In this document: one piece after another, positions 23,353-34,050 of the stretch | How positions within the stretch are numbered: position 1 is the first letter of the stretch | How the letters are laid out: each line of letters starts with the position of its first letter | Assembly: GCA_947561395.2 (NCBI GenBank) | Contig: OX387187.1 | Span: 36,871,829-36,935,828 of the forward strand | Origin: Buxus sempervirens | Taxonomy: Eukaryota > Streptophyta > Magnoliopsida > Buxales > Buxaceae | Length of the DNA stretch: 64,000 nucleotides | Direction of reading: 5' to 3' | Notes under the pieces: model-generated | What the model saw: the letters and a program-made list of their open reading frames with translations, nothing else | Database searches by the model: none | Told to the model about the DNA's origin: nothing | Made by a program: the position numbers and the translations under genes

Positions 23353-24204
23353 CTAGTAAATATCCACGTGCGTTGCATGTGAGAATTTTATTTAGATTAG
23401 AAGTTGAAACTAATAAACTGATAAGATGAAAGATAATGATGATGATCATGTTTTTAGTAGATAAGGATATTGGTTCCTAGTAATTCTCCGATTATATACA
23501 GTAAATTAATTTATTTAATTAAATAAGTATTTCATGTTAAGATTCTAGTAATTTGTATTTCATGATAAGATAAAGATAAATTAAATAAGTAAGATGAAGA
23601 TAATATGCAAACGTTTTGAAGCGTGAAACTCATATCATCATACATTAAGATACTAATCAAGAGATAAATGACATTAAGGAAAAAAAAAAAGAAAAGAAAA
23701 AGAAACAACAATTAGATAAAGATGAATTAAATATGTAAGATAGAGATAATATGCCAACACCTTTTGAAACAAATAAATATCACCATTCATAAGGATACTA
23801 ATCGAGACATAAATGACATGAAAAAAAGAAAGGAAAAAAAAACGAAACAAATCGGTTTGTTCTTCACTTCTCTTTGGAGATTTGCAATATATGATAGATT
23901 TGATTGGAGATTTGAATCATGAAGTATTCTTCATATCATCAACAATAATATGACTTTAAAGGCTGTAAAATTAGCTAAAAGGATCTCCTAGTTAGGACAA
24001 GCATAATGGGCATACTCAAATTATTGCTCAAGTGAACAAATCAACATAGGCACGGTTTGATAACGAAAAAATGAATGTTCAGCCGGTCTGTCACCATCTT
24101 AATGACAGAAAAATATTGCAAGCAAACTCCTTAGAAAAGGTCAATTGAACTTATTGACAAACTGATTATATTCTCCATTAAATTTGCAATAAACATAATC
24201 AATT

Positions 24205-24251
24205 AGAGAGAGAGAGAGGAGAGAGAAGGGGTGGGGGGGGGGGGGGGGGGG
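24205..24251. repeat. (GA)n and poly-G tract
   Basis: GA repeats are followed by a long G run. It lies in the intron side of the ClpP fragment. Confidence 0.9.
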
Positions 24252-24311
24252 TTGTGGGGTGGGTAACCCCTAACAAGAACCTAGTAAACTGAGTGGACTT
24301 AAGAGACATAC

Positions 24312-24406
24312 CAACAGTTACAGATCCACCAGGTGAATTTATAAACAATTTGATATTTTTCTTTGGGTCTTCAGCATCAAAAAAGGGAGCTGACAGATAA
24401 TCGAAT
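24312..24406 (-). pseudogene. ClpP protease exon fragment inside Helitron
   Basis: The minus strand encodes [20 protein letters not shown] then VTVG, the signature core of plastid-type ClpP subunits (serine peptidase of the Clp complex; the catalytic Ser lies in a later exon). It is bounded by an acceptor (AACTGCAG) and a donor (G|GTATGTC), so it is one 95-bp exon. Upstream codons read DSIICQL in another frame; joining ISQLL-like sequence to DAEDP needs one extra base, so a 1-nt deletion breaks the exon. No catalytic Ser-His-Asp exons are seen nearby. It resembles ClpP3-type sequence from memory of the family; the subtype is uncertain. Confidence 0.7.
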
Positions 24407-24684
24407 CTGCAGTTATATCGTCCACCTGGTCCACCGTCAATTAAAACCCAACGAACCACTTAAATAGTCAGAAATGTTTAACACAAAAGAAATATATATA
24501 GAGAGAGAGGTAAAGAAAAAAGAATGGCCCTGTTAAATTTCTCAGCAATTCAACAGATGATTCAAGATTGTACAGCAGGAACAACCATTGATCCACCAAA
24601 AATATTTTTCTGTAAGTGCTGAAAGTACGAAGAATCAGCAAAAAATCAGACACAGATGATGTGATCCATATGGTATTGGCCCTA

Positions 24685-24795
24685 TTGGGGATTGTGATTC
24701 CGGTTTCCTGTCGGGTCAAAAAACGGGAACGACGTGAGGTGCGTGCGTAAAGGAAGAAGCACTCCCGAAGTCCTTAACATTATCGATTTTTCCAT
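24685..24795 (-). pseudogene. Possible captured first exon with transit peptide
   Basis: The ATG at 24795 opens a 37-codon frame (MEKSIMLRTSGVLLPLRTHL, then TSFPFFDPTGNRN) rich in Ser, Thr, Leu and Arg, as in plastid or mitochondrial transit peptides. It precedes the ClpP exon in the right order and strand, which suggests that the 5' end of one gene was captured. Linkage to ClpP is inferred. Confidence 0.35.
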
Positions 24796-25321
24796 CGTGA
24801 TCGTTTTCCGATCAATAATCTCTGCTGTTCTTGATCCCAGTAAACCAGCATATACTTTGTGAATCTCGCACCAACTTTTTTATTTTAGGGTTCGGGAAGA
24901 TCTTTTGTACCGGTTGGGTTTTCATAAGTTTCCTTTATTTCCGATTAGATCGATCCCATATCATCTGGAGCAGAAATCAGTTGGTTCGGCTGCTTTCATA
25001 GGAGAAATAGGTGTTTGCTTTAATAGTTGTATTCCTCTGCATTTCTCAGACCGGGGGAGAATTCGTTGGTCGGATACTCGGAAGAATGGATTTGGTGTCC
25101 TGGTTACAAGGTATTGAGCAAACCTAGTACGCATATGCAGGTATTGAGCAAAATCCCATCTCAATTCCAACTTTTAGGACCACTTAGAATGATACTCGCA
25201 CGGTGAGGGAGAGGGGGGGAGAAAAGGGGGGAAACCAAACCTAAAGAACCCAAAAAAACAATCCTTTGACGAAGCAGCATGTTAGTGGTTGTCTATTTTT
25301 ATACATTGGGAAGGAAGTAAT

Positions 25322-25580
25322 GTTTGGAGATGGCGTTTGGAGACGATGTTTAACAATGAGATGCTAAAGTTTTTGAAAAGGACATACCGGGTTTGGATGA
25401 GAAGAGGGGGCGTTGGACAGCCTTTCAGACAGTGGACAGGTGCCAAGGTAGTTGGGAGATGGCATTTGGACACGATGTTCAACAATGAGATGGCTGAACT
25501 TTATGAAAGGACATACCGGTTGGATGAGAAGGAGGGGCGTTGGACAACCTTCCAGCAATAGACAGGTGCCAAGGTAGTTT
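25322..25580. repeat. 129-bp tandem duplication in Helitron
   Basis: Two diverged copies start at 25322 and 25451, sharing AACAATGAGATG, AGGACATACCGG and GACAGGTGCCAAGGTAGTT. The ORFs across it show that the unit is a multiple of three, but no protein family is recognised. Confidence 0.85.
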
Positions 25581-25664
25581 GAAAATAAGAGGAAATATGG
25601 TTAAGGTGGAGGGTATTTTGGGAAAGGAAAAATGGACAAACAATAAGGGTCTTCGTGCTTTTTA

Positions 25665-25927
25665 TAGTAGTAAAGATTAATAATGCATCCGTCAAACAAG
25701 GAACCGTTTGCTAAATTAATGTTGAATTTTGCACAAAAAGCATTAACTTCATGGGAATAATCAAGTTCTCATAATACGATATAAGGGCTATTAGTAGTAG
25801 TAAAGATTAATATGCATCCGTCAAACAAGGAACCGTTGCTAAATTAATGTTGAAATTTTGCACCAAAAAAAGCATTAACTTCATGGAATAATTCAAGTTT
25901 CTCCATAATACGATATAAGGCTATTAG
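25665..25927. repeat. 130-bp duplication at Helitron edge
   Basis: The unit TAGTAGTAAAGATTAA...GGCTAT occurs at 25665-25794 and 25795-25927. It includes the last 12 bp of the Helitron plus flank. The copies differ mostly by single-base length changes in homopolymers. Confidence 0.85.
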
Positions 25928-27104
25928 AAATTCATTGCCTGTCCTTGGATCACTAGTACCTATAAATACATTTTACTATAGGATGAAGAATTAAAGAACA
26001 TCTTATTGTATTCCTTGCTCTTCATTAAAGGAAATAGGAGATAATGCATAGACACTACAAAATATAAGGGTTTTAGTGGCGGACCAAGAAAACATATAAA
26101 TGAAAAGGAAATTCCTTTTTTACTTTGACTAAGGAGAGGATTCCATTTTGGTAAAACCCCTCTACTCATTTCAATTTAGAAACAAATAGGAGACAAACTG
26201 TAAAAAAATGTCTTGGTGAACAAGTTCTGCCTTCATGAAACTTGGCAAAGCCTTGAACCTACCTACCCCATATGCACCTGTGCTTTATATTATTGTAATT
26301 GAATAGAAGTTTGAACTACTACTTTTTATCTAATTTTTTTATGAATAACAAAATAATGAATCTAAAATCTGATTACTATGATATTCAGAGAGTTGAAAAG
26401 TACTACTCAAAAAGTTTGTTGTCACTATAGAAGATCTCTAAATCACACAGTTAACTATGCCCCAATTTGGAAACCATAAGGAAAGATGATAGGATAATGT
26501 ACAAAAAATTCTCTTTTAAATTGGTATCAAAGAAAATAATACACATTTTCAGTTCAGTAAATAACTATGCCCCAATTTGATGCAAATCTAAAACTCCTTT
26601 GTATGCCTAAGCAAAGAACATTTCTTCTTGTACTCATTGGAGGATTCCCCCATTTCACCGACTGGTTGCCGCTCAAAATTTGTCAACCACAAATATTGGT
26701 TTTAAGTTGTAACTAAATTGAATGGTGATCCATGCTAACTAATTCTTTCAGGAAAATAAAGACCATGCTTACATAATGATTTATAACTAGTAATATAAAT
26801 TTTATGGTCAATTACACACTCACATTAAAAAACATTATCATAATGTAAACAATATTGAAATTGATCATCATTATTTCCAATTAAAGTCTTAACAGGTCCC
26901 AAAACTTGTTAGAAAAAATATACCTCAACGACTGCTCCATTTTTCAAAAAATTTCATCAACCATGGTCAGGAAAAGTTTTCCAGAAAACTTGCACAGAAA
27001 AGCAAACATTAAAAGTTATCAAAAAGAAATTGAAAGTAAAAGACGAATAGGTGGGTGGCATATAAACATGTTTTTTAGTAGTGTAGGTATCAAGCAAGGC
27101 GTGG
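25928..27104. other. Intergenic with weak CACTA-like ends
   Basis: CACTACAAAATATAAGGG followed by TTTTAGTGGCGG at 26053 resembles a CACTA end. TTTTTTAGTAGTG at 27071-27083 could be an opposite end, but the 3-bp flanks (AGA, TAG) do not match. No gene is seen. Confidence 0.3.
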
Positions 27105-27304
27105 NNNNNNNNNNNNNNNNNNNNNNNNNNNNNNNNNNNNNNNNNNNNNNNNNNNNNNNNNNNNNNNNNNNNNNNNNNNNNNNNNNNNNNNNNNNNNNNN
27201 NNNNNNNNNNNNNNNNNNNNNNNNNNNNNNNNNNNNNNNNNNNNNNNNNNNNNNNNNNNNNNNNNNNNNNNNNNNNNNNNNNNNNNNNNNNNNNNNNNNN
27301 NNNN
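27105..27304. other. Assembly gap (200 N)
   Basis: Exactly 200 undetermined bases, which suggests a gap of nominal rather than measured size. A doubled TTTCACCTTTTCATTTAAA motif lies just right of it. Confidence 0.99.
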
Positions 27305-27456
27305 TTTCACCTTTTCATTTAAATTCACCTTTTCATTTAAAATAAATTAAAACAAAAAGTTAGAAATGAAGATATTCAACAATGGATAAATATAGTATGC
27401 ATTAAGGAAAAATTGGTTTAGATTAAATAATAAAAAAGGTTTTTGTCAACCTCAAT

Positions 27457-27553
27457 CAGTGGTGGAACCAGGCTATGTCTAGGGGATGCAATTGCCCCCC
27501 CTAAATTTTTATTTTTTAAATAAAAGTATATATTTTTAATTGAAATTTATGTT

Positions 27554-27584
<31 letters not shown>

Positions 27585-27698
27585 ACAAAAATTTCTGGTT
27601 TGCCCCTCTATCTCCATGAAATTTCTATATTTCATGTATAAGTGTTAATTGAAAATTTTTTCTACCTCCGTAGATTTGGAGTCCTAGTTCCGCCATTG
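27457..27698. mobile_element. hAT-type MITE, 242 bp
   Basis: Terminal inverted repeats CAGTGGTGGAACCAGG and CAATGGCGGAACTAGG are flanked by a perfect 8-bp duplication ACCTCAAT (27449-27456, 27699-27706), the hAT hallmark. A 29-base C run sits inside at 27554-27582. Confidence 0.88.
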
Positions 27699-27706
27699 AC
27701 CTCAAT

Positions 27707-28147
27707 TACATGTCAACCAATGCGATAGACAAATTGGTTAAGGTTAAATAATAAAGGGTATTGTTTACATCGTCAAATACATGTTTCAATATCCAAGGAA
27801 ACAAACAAATAGGTTCAGTTAATAACCTTCAAAAGTAACTACTTTCACCTTTTGATTTAAAAAACAAAAAATCACAAATAAAGATATTCAAAAGTGGATA
27901 GATATAGGGTGAATTAAGGAAAAAATAGAGAGAATAGGTTAAGGTAGTATTGGACATATAAATGAGAGACCTAAAAATGCACCTATAAGAAATTATGAAA
28001 CAATACATATTGAAGAACGAAAAAGGACATGGATAGAGTTGATTAATAAAATAAAACTTACATAACTTGAATTAATGGATGATATGATTTTGATTGAGTA
28101 GAATGGAGAGACAAGATTTGTTCGCCAACCTCATTTTGGTGGGAACC
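27707..28147. other. Intergenic, no recognised feature
   Basis: AT-rich sequence between the MITE and solo LTR B; nothing further can be supported. Confidence 0.4.
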
Positions 28148-28229
28148 AGAACTGTAGACACCCCCAAATTTCACAAACAATCATCATCTCCTTGAAAGCC
28201 AGCACAAAAATTTGGAGAAAATGAAATTT

Positions 28230-28367
28230 TACCTGTATCCGGTAACTCAGGTCGGATACAAGTACATTCCTTCGTATCCGGTCTCAAGTGCCGGATACAA
28301 GGAGCCTTTAGTGTATCCGGATACATTAAAGCTCTAGTGTATCCGGCCTGAGATGCCGGATACATTA
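28230..28367 (+). repeat. Palindromic GTATCCGG array in LTR B
   Basis: Alternating GTATCCGG and CCGGATAC motifs with short spacers, matching the array of LTR A but with the core drifted from CCGACA to CCGG. Confidence 0.75.
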
Positions 28368-28520
28368 GTTTTTGCTCAAAATTAGGGTTTTCCCGAGAGA
28401 AATCACTTTTTACCATCATATCCCTCATTTAATGAGGGGAAATCTCGGAAAAAGCCCTAGGGTTAAGGTTGGGGGGGTTCTAGACATTAAGTTGGGTCTA
28501 CCAACAACCCTAGCCTTTGC

Positions 28521-28530
28521 CTATAAATAG
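28521..28530 (+). promoter_or_regulatory. TATA box of solo LTR B
   Basis: CTATAAATAG, identical to the box in LTR A and oriented toward NLR2. Confidence 0.6.
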
Positions 28531-30448
28531 GAGGCTCCTCCTCAAGCAAATGGCCCAAGAATTTGGAGATCTAAGAGCTCCGAGTGAAGAAGGGAACCAC
28601 TGCCGGATTGCTTCCAGAACCCCAGGTAAGCCTCAACCCCTCCTTTACTTTCTGTATTTACTTTCTTAGATCTAGATCTCTTTTTCTACCTTTCTGTAGA
28701 ATAAAGCCTTCTTTGTGTGTGAAATCCTTCCCCGGCTCAAAGTATCTCGAGACTCCCCCTAGCCGTAAAACGTGGAGGCGGGATCTAGGAGAAACGAGAC
28801 TGGGGATTGACCCTAGTGCTAGAACCTATGTAGCATAAAGCCTTTTTGATTGAATGCAAACCGTTTCATATTCAAAGTACCCTTGATTATCTTGAAGAAC
28901 CATGTTTAACGGGGAGAGAGAACAAAGGGAAACGATAATGGAACGGAACCCTAGGCTGTTTTAGAACCTTGTTTTGATGAATATGTATGCATGTGATATT
29001 GTTGTATTGATCTTGTATGGATTTTCACACTTGCACATGTATTGCACTATTTTGGCGGGATAGGCTCACATTTGGGGATTTATTACATTCATTGTAATAA
29101 ATCCCAAATAAATGGCCTCAATCAATTCTGGAATATCTATGAATGATTTTTAAAGGTTTTGTGTTCATCTTGCACGAATTGCACACACTTTGTCACATTT
29201 TTGCATTGGTTTATTTCAAAATAGGGTTTACTTGACAGCAACTATACCCTGACTTCGGACACTCATAACTTCATCATCCGGATGAATTTTGGAGTGATTT
29301 CAGAACCATGGGAAAGGTGAGGCTGTCTAGTTTATACCTACCAAAAATCATGAATTTCTATCAAGCAGATTTTTGACACCTCTCTGTCGAAGTTGATTGG
29401 TCAGTTCAGGTTTAAATACCGAACTTGTCACTTCGACGGAGCGCTATGTGTTCGTTTTAAATCCGATTCGAGTGATTTTTATTTCTGGGTACTCCTTTAT
29501 GAGTCTATTTTTAACTCCATTTGGTTTCATAATTTTTTGATTTAAATTGTGTCGTGGAGAGCAGATTTACTTAGAACTGCTCAACGGCATTTTTCTGGGT
29601 CAATCTGTGATCCTCGGGGCCTGTTCGGGAAGTCACCCAGGGCACATCCGAATGAGTTTTTATATGAGGCTAGTTTCTTTTGAAAGATGGCCATACAGAT
29701 TTGATTGGCACCAAATTTTACGGATTTTTATGAAGTAGATTTTTCTAGGTGATTTTCCAAAGATGCCCACTTGTCACTTTTAATCATCCTCAGCAGCAAC
29801 TTTAAAGGAGCATAACTCCTAGGTTTTCAACTGGATCAACTTGAAATTTTGCATGAATCTCTTATTTACCATGATCTTTCAAATGGATTTGGTTTGATTC
29901 AATTTAAAATTGATTTTGAATAATTTCAAGACAAATGGTATTACTTTTTACCAAATTTCCCGGATTTGATTCAACTTGGTTTTGTGCAACCTTTACTTTG
30001 ATTTCCATCCTTTTTTATGATATTCCAGAAGTGATATTAACATAAAAGAAGATCTGGAATTCATTTGGATTTTCATGTGAAGGTATCATATATTTGTCCT
30101 TTTTCAAGGTTTTCATGATTTTTTAGCAAGCTTTCTATTTTCTTGTAGCATGAATAAACACTTGGCAACCACCTTGTGTGGGTGAATGGGGGTGCCTAAC
30201 ACCTTCCCCCCGTTCATAATCTAATCCCCTTACCCATCTCTGGATTTGATTTTCAAGTAGGGTTATTTTTACTCTAGAATTTGTCTTTTAACACTTTTAT
30301 CTCTTTTTGCTTGTTTTTAATTCTTTTGGTGTCCATTCACACCCTAAACAAAATGGATGGTGGCGACTCCCGCTCTTTACATCGAGCCCCGCATGTTGAC
30401 GGAGGGATGATCATCTCCGGGTGATTTTTTCCCATGTCTCACAAGAAC

Positions 30449-31185
30449 TTATGTTGATGATGGTGGAGGTCACTTCCACTGAAGTTTCCCCAACATTCTA
30501 ACTTAATTTCTTACCTTTTAAATTCTTGCCTGCTTATTTCCCGGTAATTTCTCAAATAAAAAGTGAATAGTCCAAAGGAAAATCACATTTCTAGCCCACC
30601 TATTGATTTAATCCATTGTACATAAACAAAGTAGGCGGTCCCACTTCCTGACTTAGTCAAAAAGATCAAAACCTTTAATCCAGCCGTCCACATTTGATCT
30701 TATAAAGGGTAAATATGGAAATTTAATAAAAGCAAAAATAAAAAATTGTTACTAATAAAAAATTATATATCAAAAAACAGAAAGGGCAGTTCTACGTACC
30801 AAACATGTGCCATCTACTTTTGTATATTGCAGGCCACCTAACAAATACATGGACTCAAGATGGAGAATTAAAAAAGTAATTAAATTATTTTTTTTATTTA
30901 AAAAAAACGTGGTTACTAATAAAATTTAAAGAAGAATTGGTCAAACAAAACAAAATTATCTGTTTAAAAAAGAAAATTTCACTCTCCAGTCGTTGCTTTA
31001 TATTTTTTAAATGACTCCATCATCCAGTCGTTGTTTATAGAGTTATAGCATTTGGCTTCGCTCCCTTCTTGCTTTGCTTCACAAAGCTACTTTATCTTTC
31101 TTCTGAACTCTCCAATCTGTGTCTCCCTTCTCTGTAAGTTGTAAAATTTTCATTTCTAATCAGTTGAGGAGGTAAAGAGGTGCAA
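30449..31185 (+). promoter_or_regulatory. NLR2 upstream region
   Basis: The 5' part (30449-30600) is the host flank of the LTR. From 30640 the sequence is shared with 8041-8430, and from 30840 with the region upstream of NLR1. The leader just before the ATG (GTTGAGGAGGTAAAGAGG) is conserved in the decayed start at 14480. No certain TATA box was identified. Confidence 0.5.
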
Positions 31186-34014
31186 ATGACAGAAGCAGTG
31201 GTATCCTTTCTTATTAACAAATTGGGAGAGTTTGCAAGTGCAGAAGCAGGTTCGCTCATCGAAGGCCAATTGCGAATCCAGGATGATGTAAGGTTCATCA
31301 AGGATGAGCTTTCCACCATGAACGCCCTCTTGAGAGTTGCGGAGAAGAAAAGCGAGCAAGATGATACAGTCAGAGAGTGGGTGGGTCAAGTAAGAAATAA
31401 GGCCTATGAGATTGATGATGTTTTTGAAGAGTTTATTGTTCGAATGCATGTAATGGAAGATTCCAAAAGAGATACAGGCTGCCTAGATCTCCAATTTTGC
31501 ATCTCACATCTACACTCTCTTCTAAAGCAATTTGTTCTGCGCCATAGCTTTCATTCTCAGATGCTAACTATAAGAAGAGAGCTACAAGAAATCTCCGAGA
31601 GGAGGCATCGATACAACCTTGAAGGAACTGATACAAACTCAAGTTGGCAAGATGAAGAATCTCACGAAGTATCTTATCCTTTCGAGGAAGAAGCTGATAT
31701 AGTTGGCATCGACAAAGATGTGAAGCTACTTCAAGATTGGTTGATCGAAGATTGCCATGACCGCCTAATTATTTCAGTGGTTGGCATCGGAGGTCTGGGC
31801 AAAACTACTCTTGTTAAGAAAGTCTACAATCACATCAAGGGGCAATTTGGCTGTTATGCCTGGATCTCTGTGTGTCAGGACTTCAAAAAGCAGCAAAGTT
31901 TACGAGTCATGCTAAAACAATTCCATGAAAGTAGAAGAGAGGCAGTCTCAGACTCTGTGGATACAATGATTGCGGAAGAGTTGGTAAAAAATATTCACAA
32001 CTACTTGCAGGATAGAAGCTACCTTCTAGTCCTTGATGATGTTTGGGATGCCAAAGTCTGGAAAGCAATCAAAGGTGCACTGCCTCGTGAAGGCAAAGGT
32101 AAGGTTATTTTAACAACTCGCTTTTTAACTTTAGCTTCTCCAGTAGATGAGATCTATAATATTCATCGGATGGATCGATTATCCGAAGAATTATCCTGGG
32201 AACTTTTCTGTAAAAAGGCTTTTAGGAACAGCAACCCACAAGGGTGTTGTCCACATCACTTGATACAAACGGGAGAAGCATTGGTGGACAAATGTGAAGG
32301 GTTGCCATTGGCAGTTGTTGCCATTGGAGGCCTCATGTCAAAAAGGAGTTGTAGCTTGTCAAAGTGGGATGACGTCCTGGAGAATCTACATTGGGAATTG
32401 AATCACAATCCAGATCTAGAAAAGCTAAGTGGGGTCCTTTTGACAAGCTACAATTACTTGCCTCCTCGATTGAAATATTGTTTCTTATATTGTGGTTTGT
32501 TCCCCGAGGATTATGAAATCGAACCATCAAGATTGATTCGTGTATGGGTGGCCGAAGGTCTTGTAGAAACTCACCCTCGAAAAACATTGGAGGAGCTTGC
32601 AAACGAATACCTCTCTCAGCTCATTGATAGGGGCTTCCTTCAGCTTGAAAATTATAGGGCAGAGTGGGGGACACAAATTTTTCGAGTGCACGATCTCATG
32701 CGGGATATTGCCATTCACATGATGAAAAATGAAGAATTTGGTGAAATTCTCGACGATCGAAGCAATAATATAGTTTTAAAGGGACAACGTCGTGTGGCAA
32801 TCCAGAGCAATGTGTCAAGTGTTCAATTCAGCATGGCTCATCTCAACACTCGCTCCTTCCAGACATTTGTAAAGATAAAGCTACCATATGAGACAATATT
32901 GCGGCCTTTGTTGTCAAATCTCAAGCGACTAAGGGTGTTAGAACTGTCAGGAATCGTATTCCTTGAGCACTTGCCCAGTGAAGTGGGGGAATTGGTTCAC
33001 TTGCGTTATTTGAGTATAAAAGGGACATGCGTATCTGAAATTCCTATTTCCTTGCAGAATTTGTACAATTTACAGACATTGGATGTTCGACGTACACGTG
33101 TTAAAAGTTTTCCACAAGGAATGCTACTTGGAAAGCTCCCACAATTAAGGCACCTTCTTCTAAAACGGAGCTATGTAGGAGAGTACTTCAGTTTTCAGAA
33201 CTTGACGATTGATCCCAACAACTTAATCAACTTGCAGACATTGTCCGGAGCACGTGCTGATGAAAGTTTAATAAGACAGCTGGACTACTTAACCGGGCTG
33301 AGAAAATTGAGTCTTCAAGTTATGAAAGGACAAGACTCTGTGGAGCTCTGTTCTCGTATTGAGAATATGCAAAACCTTCGCATCTTGAGAATAGTGATGT
33401 TCAATACTGAGAATGGATGTCTTGATCTGGAAACCATGTTTCCACCCCCACGCTACATCGAGAAATTGTATTTGCGTGGAATCATTAAGGGGAAGTTACC
33501 TTCATGGATAGGCTCTCTCAATTGTCTTCGTAAAATCACTTTGTCGTATAGCAAAATAAAGGAGGATCCAATGAGCACCCTTTCAAAATTGCCAAGTTTG
33601 GAGGTCCTTGAATTATTTGGTGCTTACGCTGGAAGAAAGATGAGTTGGGGTGATGGTTGTATGGAGCTATTTCCTAGACTTAAATATCTACTTATAGGCT
33701 TTATGTGGGAATTGGAGGAGTTAAGTGAGATAAAAGAGGGCACGATGCCACGCTTAGTTACTCTTCTTATGGTAACATGCCCAAAGTTGAAAAAGATTCC
33801 ACATGGGCTTCAACACCTCAAAGCACTCAATTACCTTTTCATCGGTGGCATGAACGAGGACTTCTGCAAGAGATTGCGTCCGTGTGAAATGGAAGGAGAT
33901 GACAAAAAAGATGGGGAGGACTACCGGTTGATCCATCACATTCCCGATGTCCGTATTAAAGAAGGTGACGGAGAAATTGAACGCATTCCCACGATTAATT
34001 TCCAGTGGAAGTGA
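31186..34014 (+). CDS. NLR2: RPM1-like CC-NB-ARC-LRR immune receptor
   Basis: An intronless gene for 942 residues. ATG 31186 gives MTEAVVSFLINKLGEF, a MADA-like first helix, which in some CNLs drives resistosome pore formation. The CC domain carries an EDVID-type motif (EIDDVFEEF). NB-ARC has P-loop GIGGLGKTT (200-208, K206), kinase-2 with D284/D285, GLPLA from residue 372, the RNBS-D block CFLYCGLFPED and VHD at 501-503. LRRs extend to the C-terminus, which is longer than that of NLR1 (EGDDKKDGEDY and REGDGEIERI-like tail). From codons near 32405 onward it is almost identical to NLR1, and this continues past the stop. The role is intracellular pathogen sensing; ligand unknown. An LTR promoter lies upstream in the same direction. 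Confidence 0.97.
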   Translation: MTEAVVSFLINKLGEFASAEAGSLIEGQLRIQDDVRFIKDELSTMNALLRVAEKKSEQDDTVREWVGQVRNKAYEIDDVFEEFIVRMHVMEDSKRDTGCLDLQFCISHLHSLLKQFVLRHSFHSQMLTIRRELQEISERRHRYNLEGTDTNSSWQDEESHEVSYPFEEEADIVGIDKDVKLLQDWLIEDCHDRLIISVVGIGGLGKTTLVKKVYNHIKGQFGCYAWISVCQDFKKQQSLRVMLKQFHESRREAVSDSVDTMIAEELVKNIHNYLQDRSYLLVLDDVWDAKVWKAIKGALPREGKGKVILTTRFLTLASPVDEIYNIHRMDRLSEELSWELFCKKAFRNSNPQGCCPHHLIQTGEALVDKCEGLPLAVVAIGGLMSKRSCSLSKWDDVLENLHWELNHNPDLEKLSGVLLTSYNYLPPRLKYCFLYCGLFPEDYEIEPSRLIRVWVAEGLVETHPRKTLEELANEYLSQLIDRGFLQLENYRAEWGTQIFRVHDLMRDIAIHMMKNEEFGEILDDRSNNIVLKGQRRVAIQSNVSSVQFSMAHLNTRSFQTFVKIKLPYETILRPLLSNLKRLRVLELSGIVFLEHLPSEVGELVHLRYLSIKGTCVSEIPISLQNLYNLQTLDVRRTRVKSFPQGMLLGKLPQLRHLLLKRSYVGEYFSFQNLTIDPNNLINLQTLSGARADESLIRQLDYLTGLRKLSLQVMKGQDSVELCSRIENMQNLRILRIVMFNTENGCLDLETMFPPPRYIEKLYLRGIIKGKLPSWIGSLNCLRKITLSYSKIKEDPMSTLSKLPSLEVLELFGAYAGRKMSWGDGCMELFPRLKYLLIGFMWELEELSEIKEGTMPRLVTLLMVTCPKLKKIPHGLQHLKALNYLFIGGMNEDFCKRLRPCEMEGDDKKDGEDYRLIHHIPDVRIKEGDGEIERIPTINFQWK

Positions 34015-34050
34015 CCGCTATAGTCGACGATTAATTGAAGAACTTCACTT

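Larger units (their letters stand above)
23353..25676 (-). mobile_element. Helitron carrying gene fragments
   Basis: On the minus strand the 5' end is TCTTTACTACTATAAAAAGC (from 25676). The 3' end is a short hairpin (CACATGC-AAC-GCACGTG, 23365-23381) followed about 8 bases later by CTAG at 23356-23353. The host bases are A before TC and T after CTAG, as Helitrons require, and there is no TSD. No Rep/helicase is seen, so it is non-autonomous. It contains a ClpP exon and a 129-bp tandem duplication. Confidence 0.75.
28153..30443 (+). mobile_element. Solo LTR B, same family as LTR A
   Basis: Begins TGTAGACACCCCC, ends CATGTCTCACA, and is flanked by a perfect 5-bp duplication AGAAC (28148-28152, 30444-30448). 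At 2291 bp it is shorter than LTR A (2563 bp). Its TSD differs, so it is an independent insertion. Its promoter points toward NLR2, whose ATG is 743 bp downstream of the LTR end. GGTGGCGACTCC near 30359 resembles sequence near the 3' LTR or PBS region of some Ty3/Gypsy elements; that link is inference. Confidence 0.9.

Noticed and set aside
26053..27083. A complete CACTA element
   Set aside because: End sequences are only partly alike and the 3-bp flanks AGA and TAG do not match.
26906..27328. Open frames across 27105-27304
   Set aside because: They are open only because the region is N; no real coding evidence flanks the gap.
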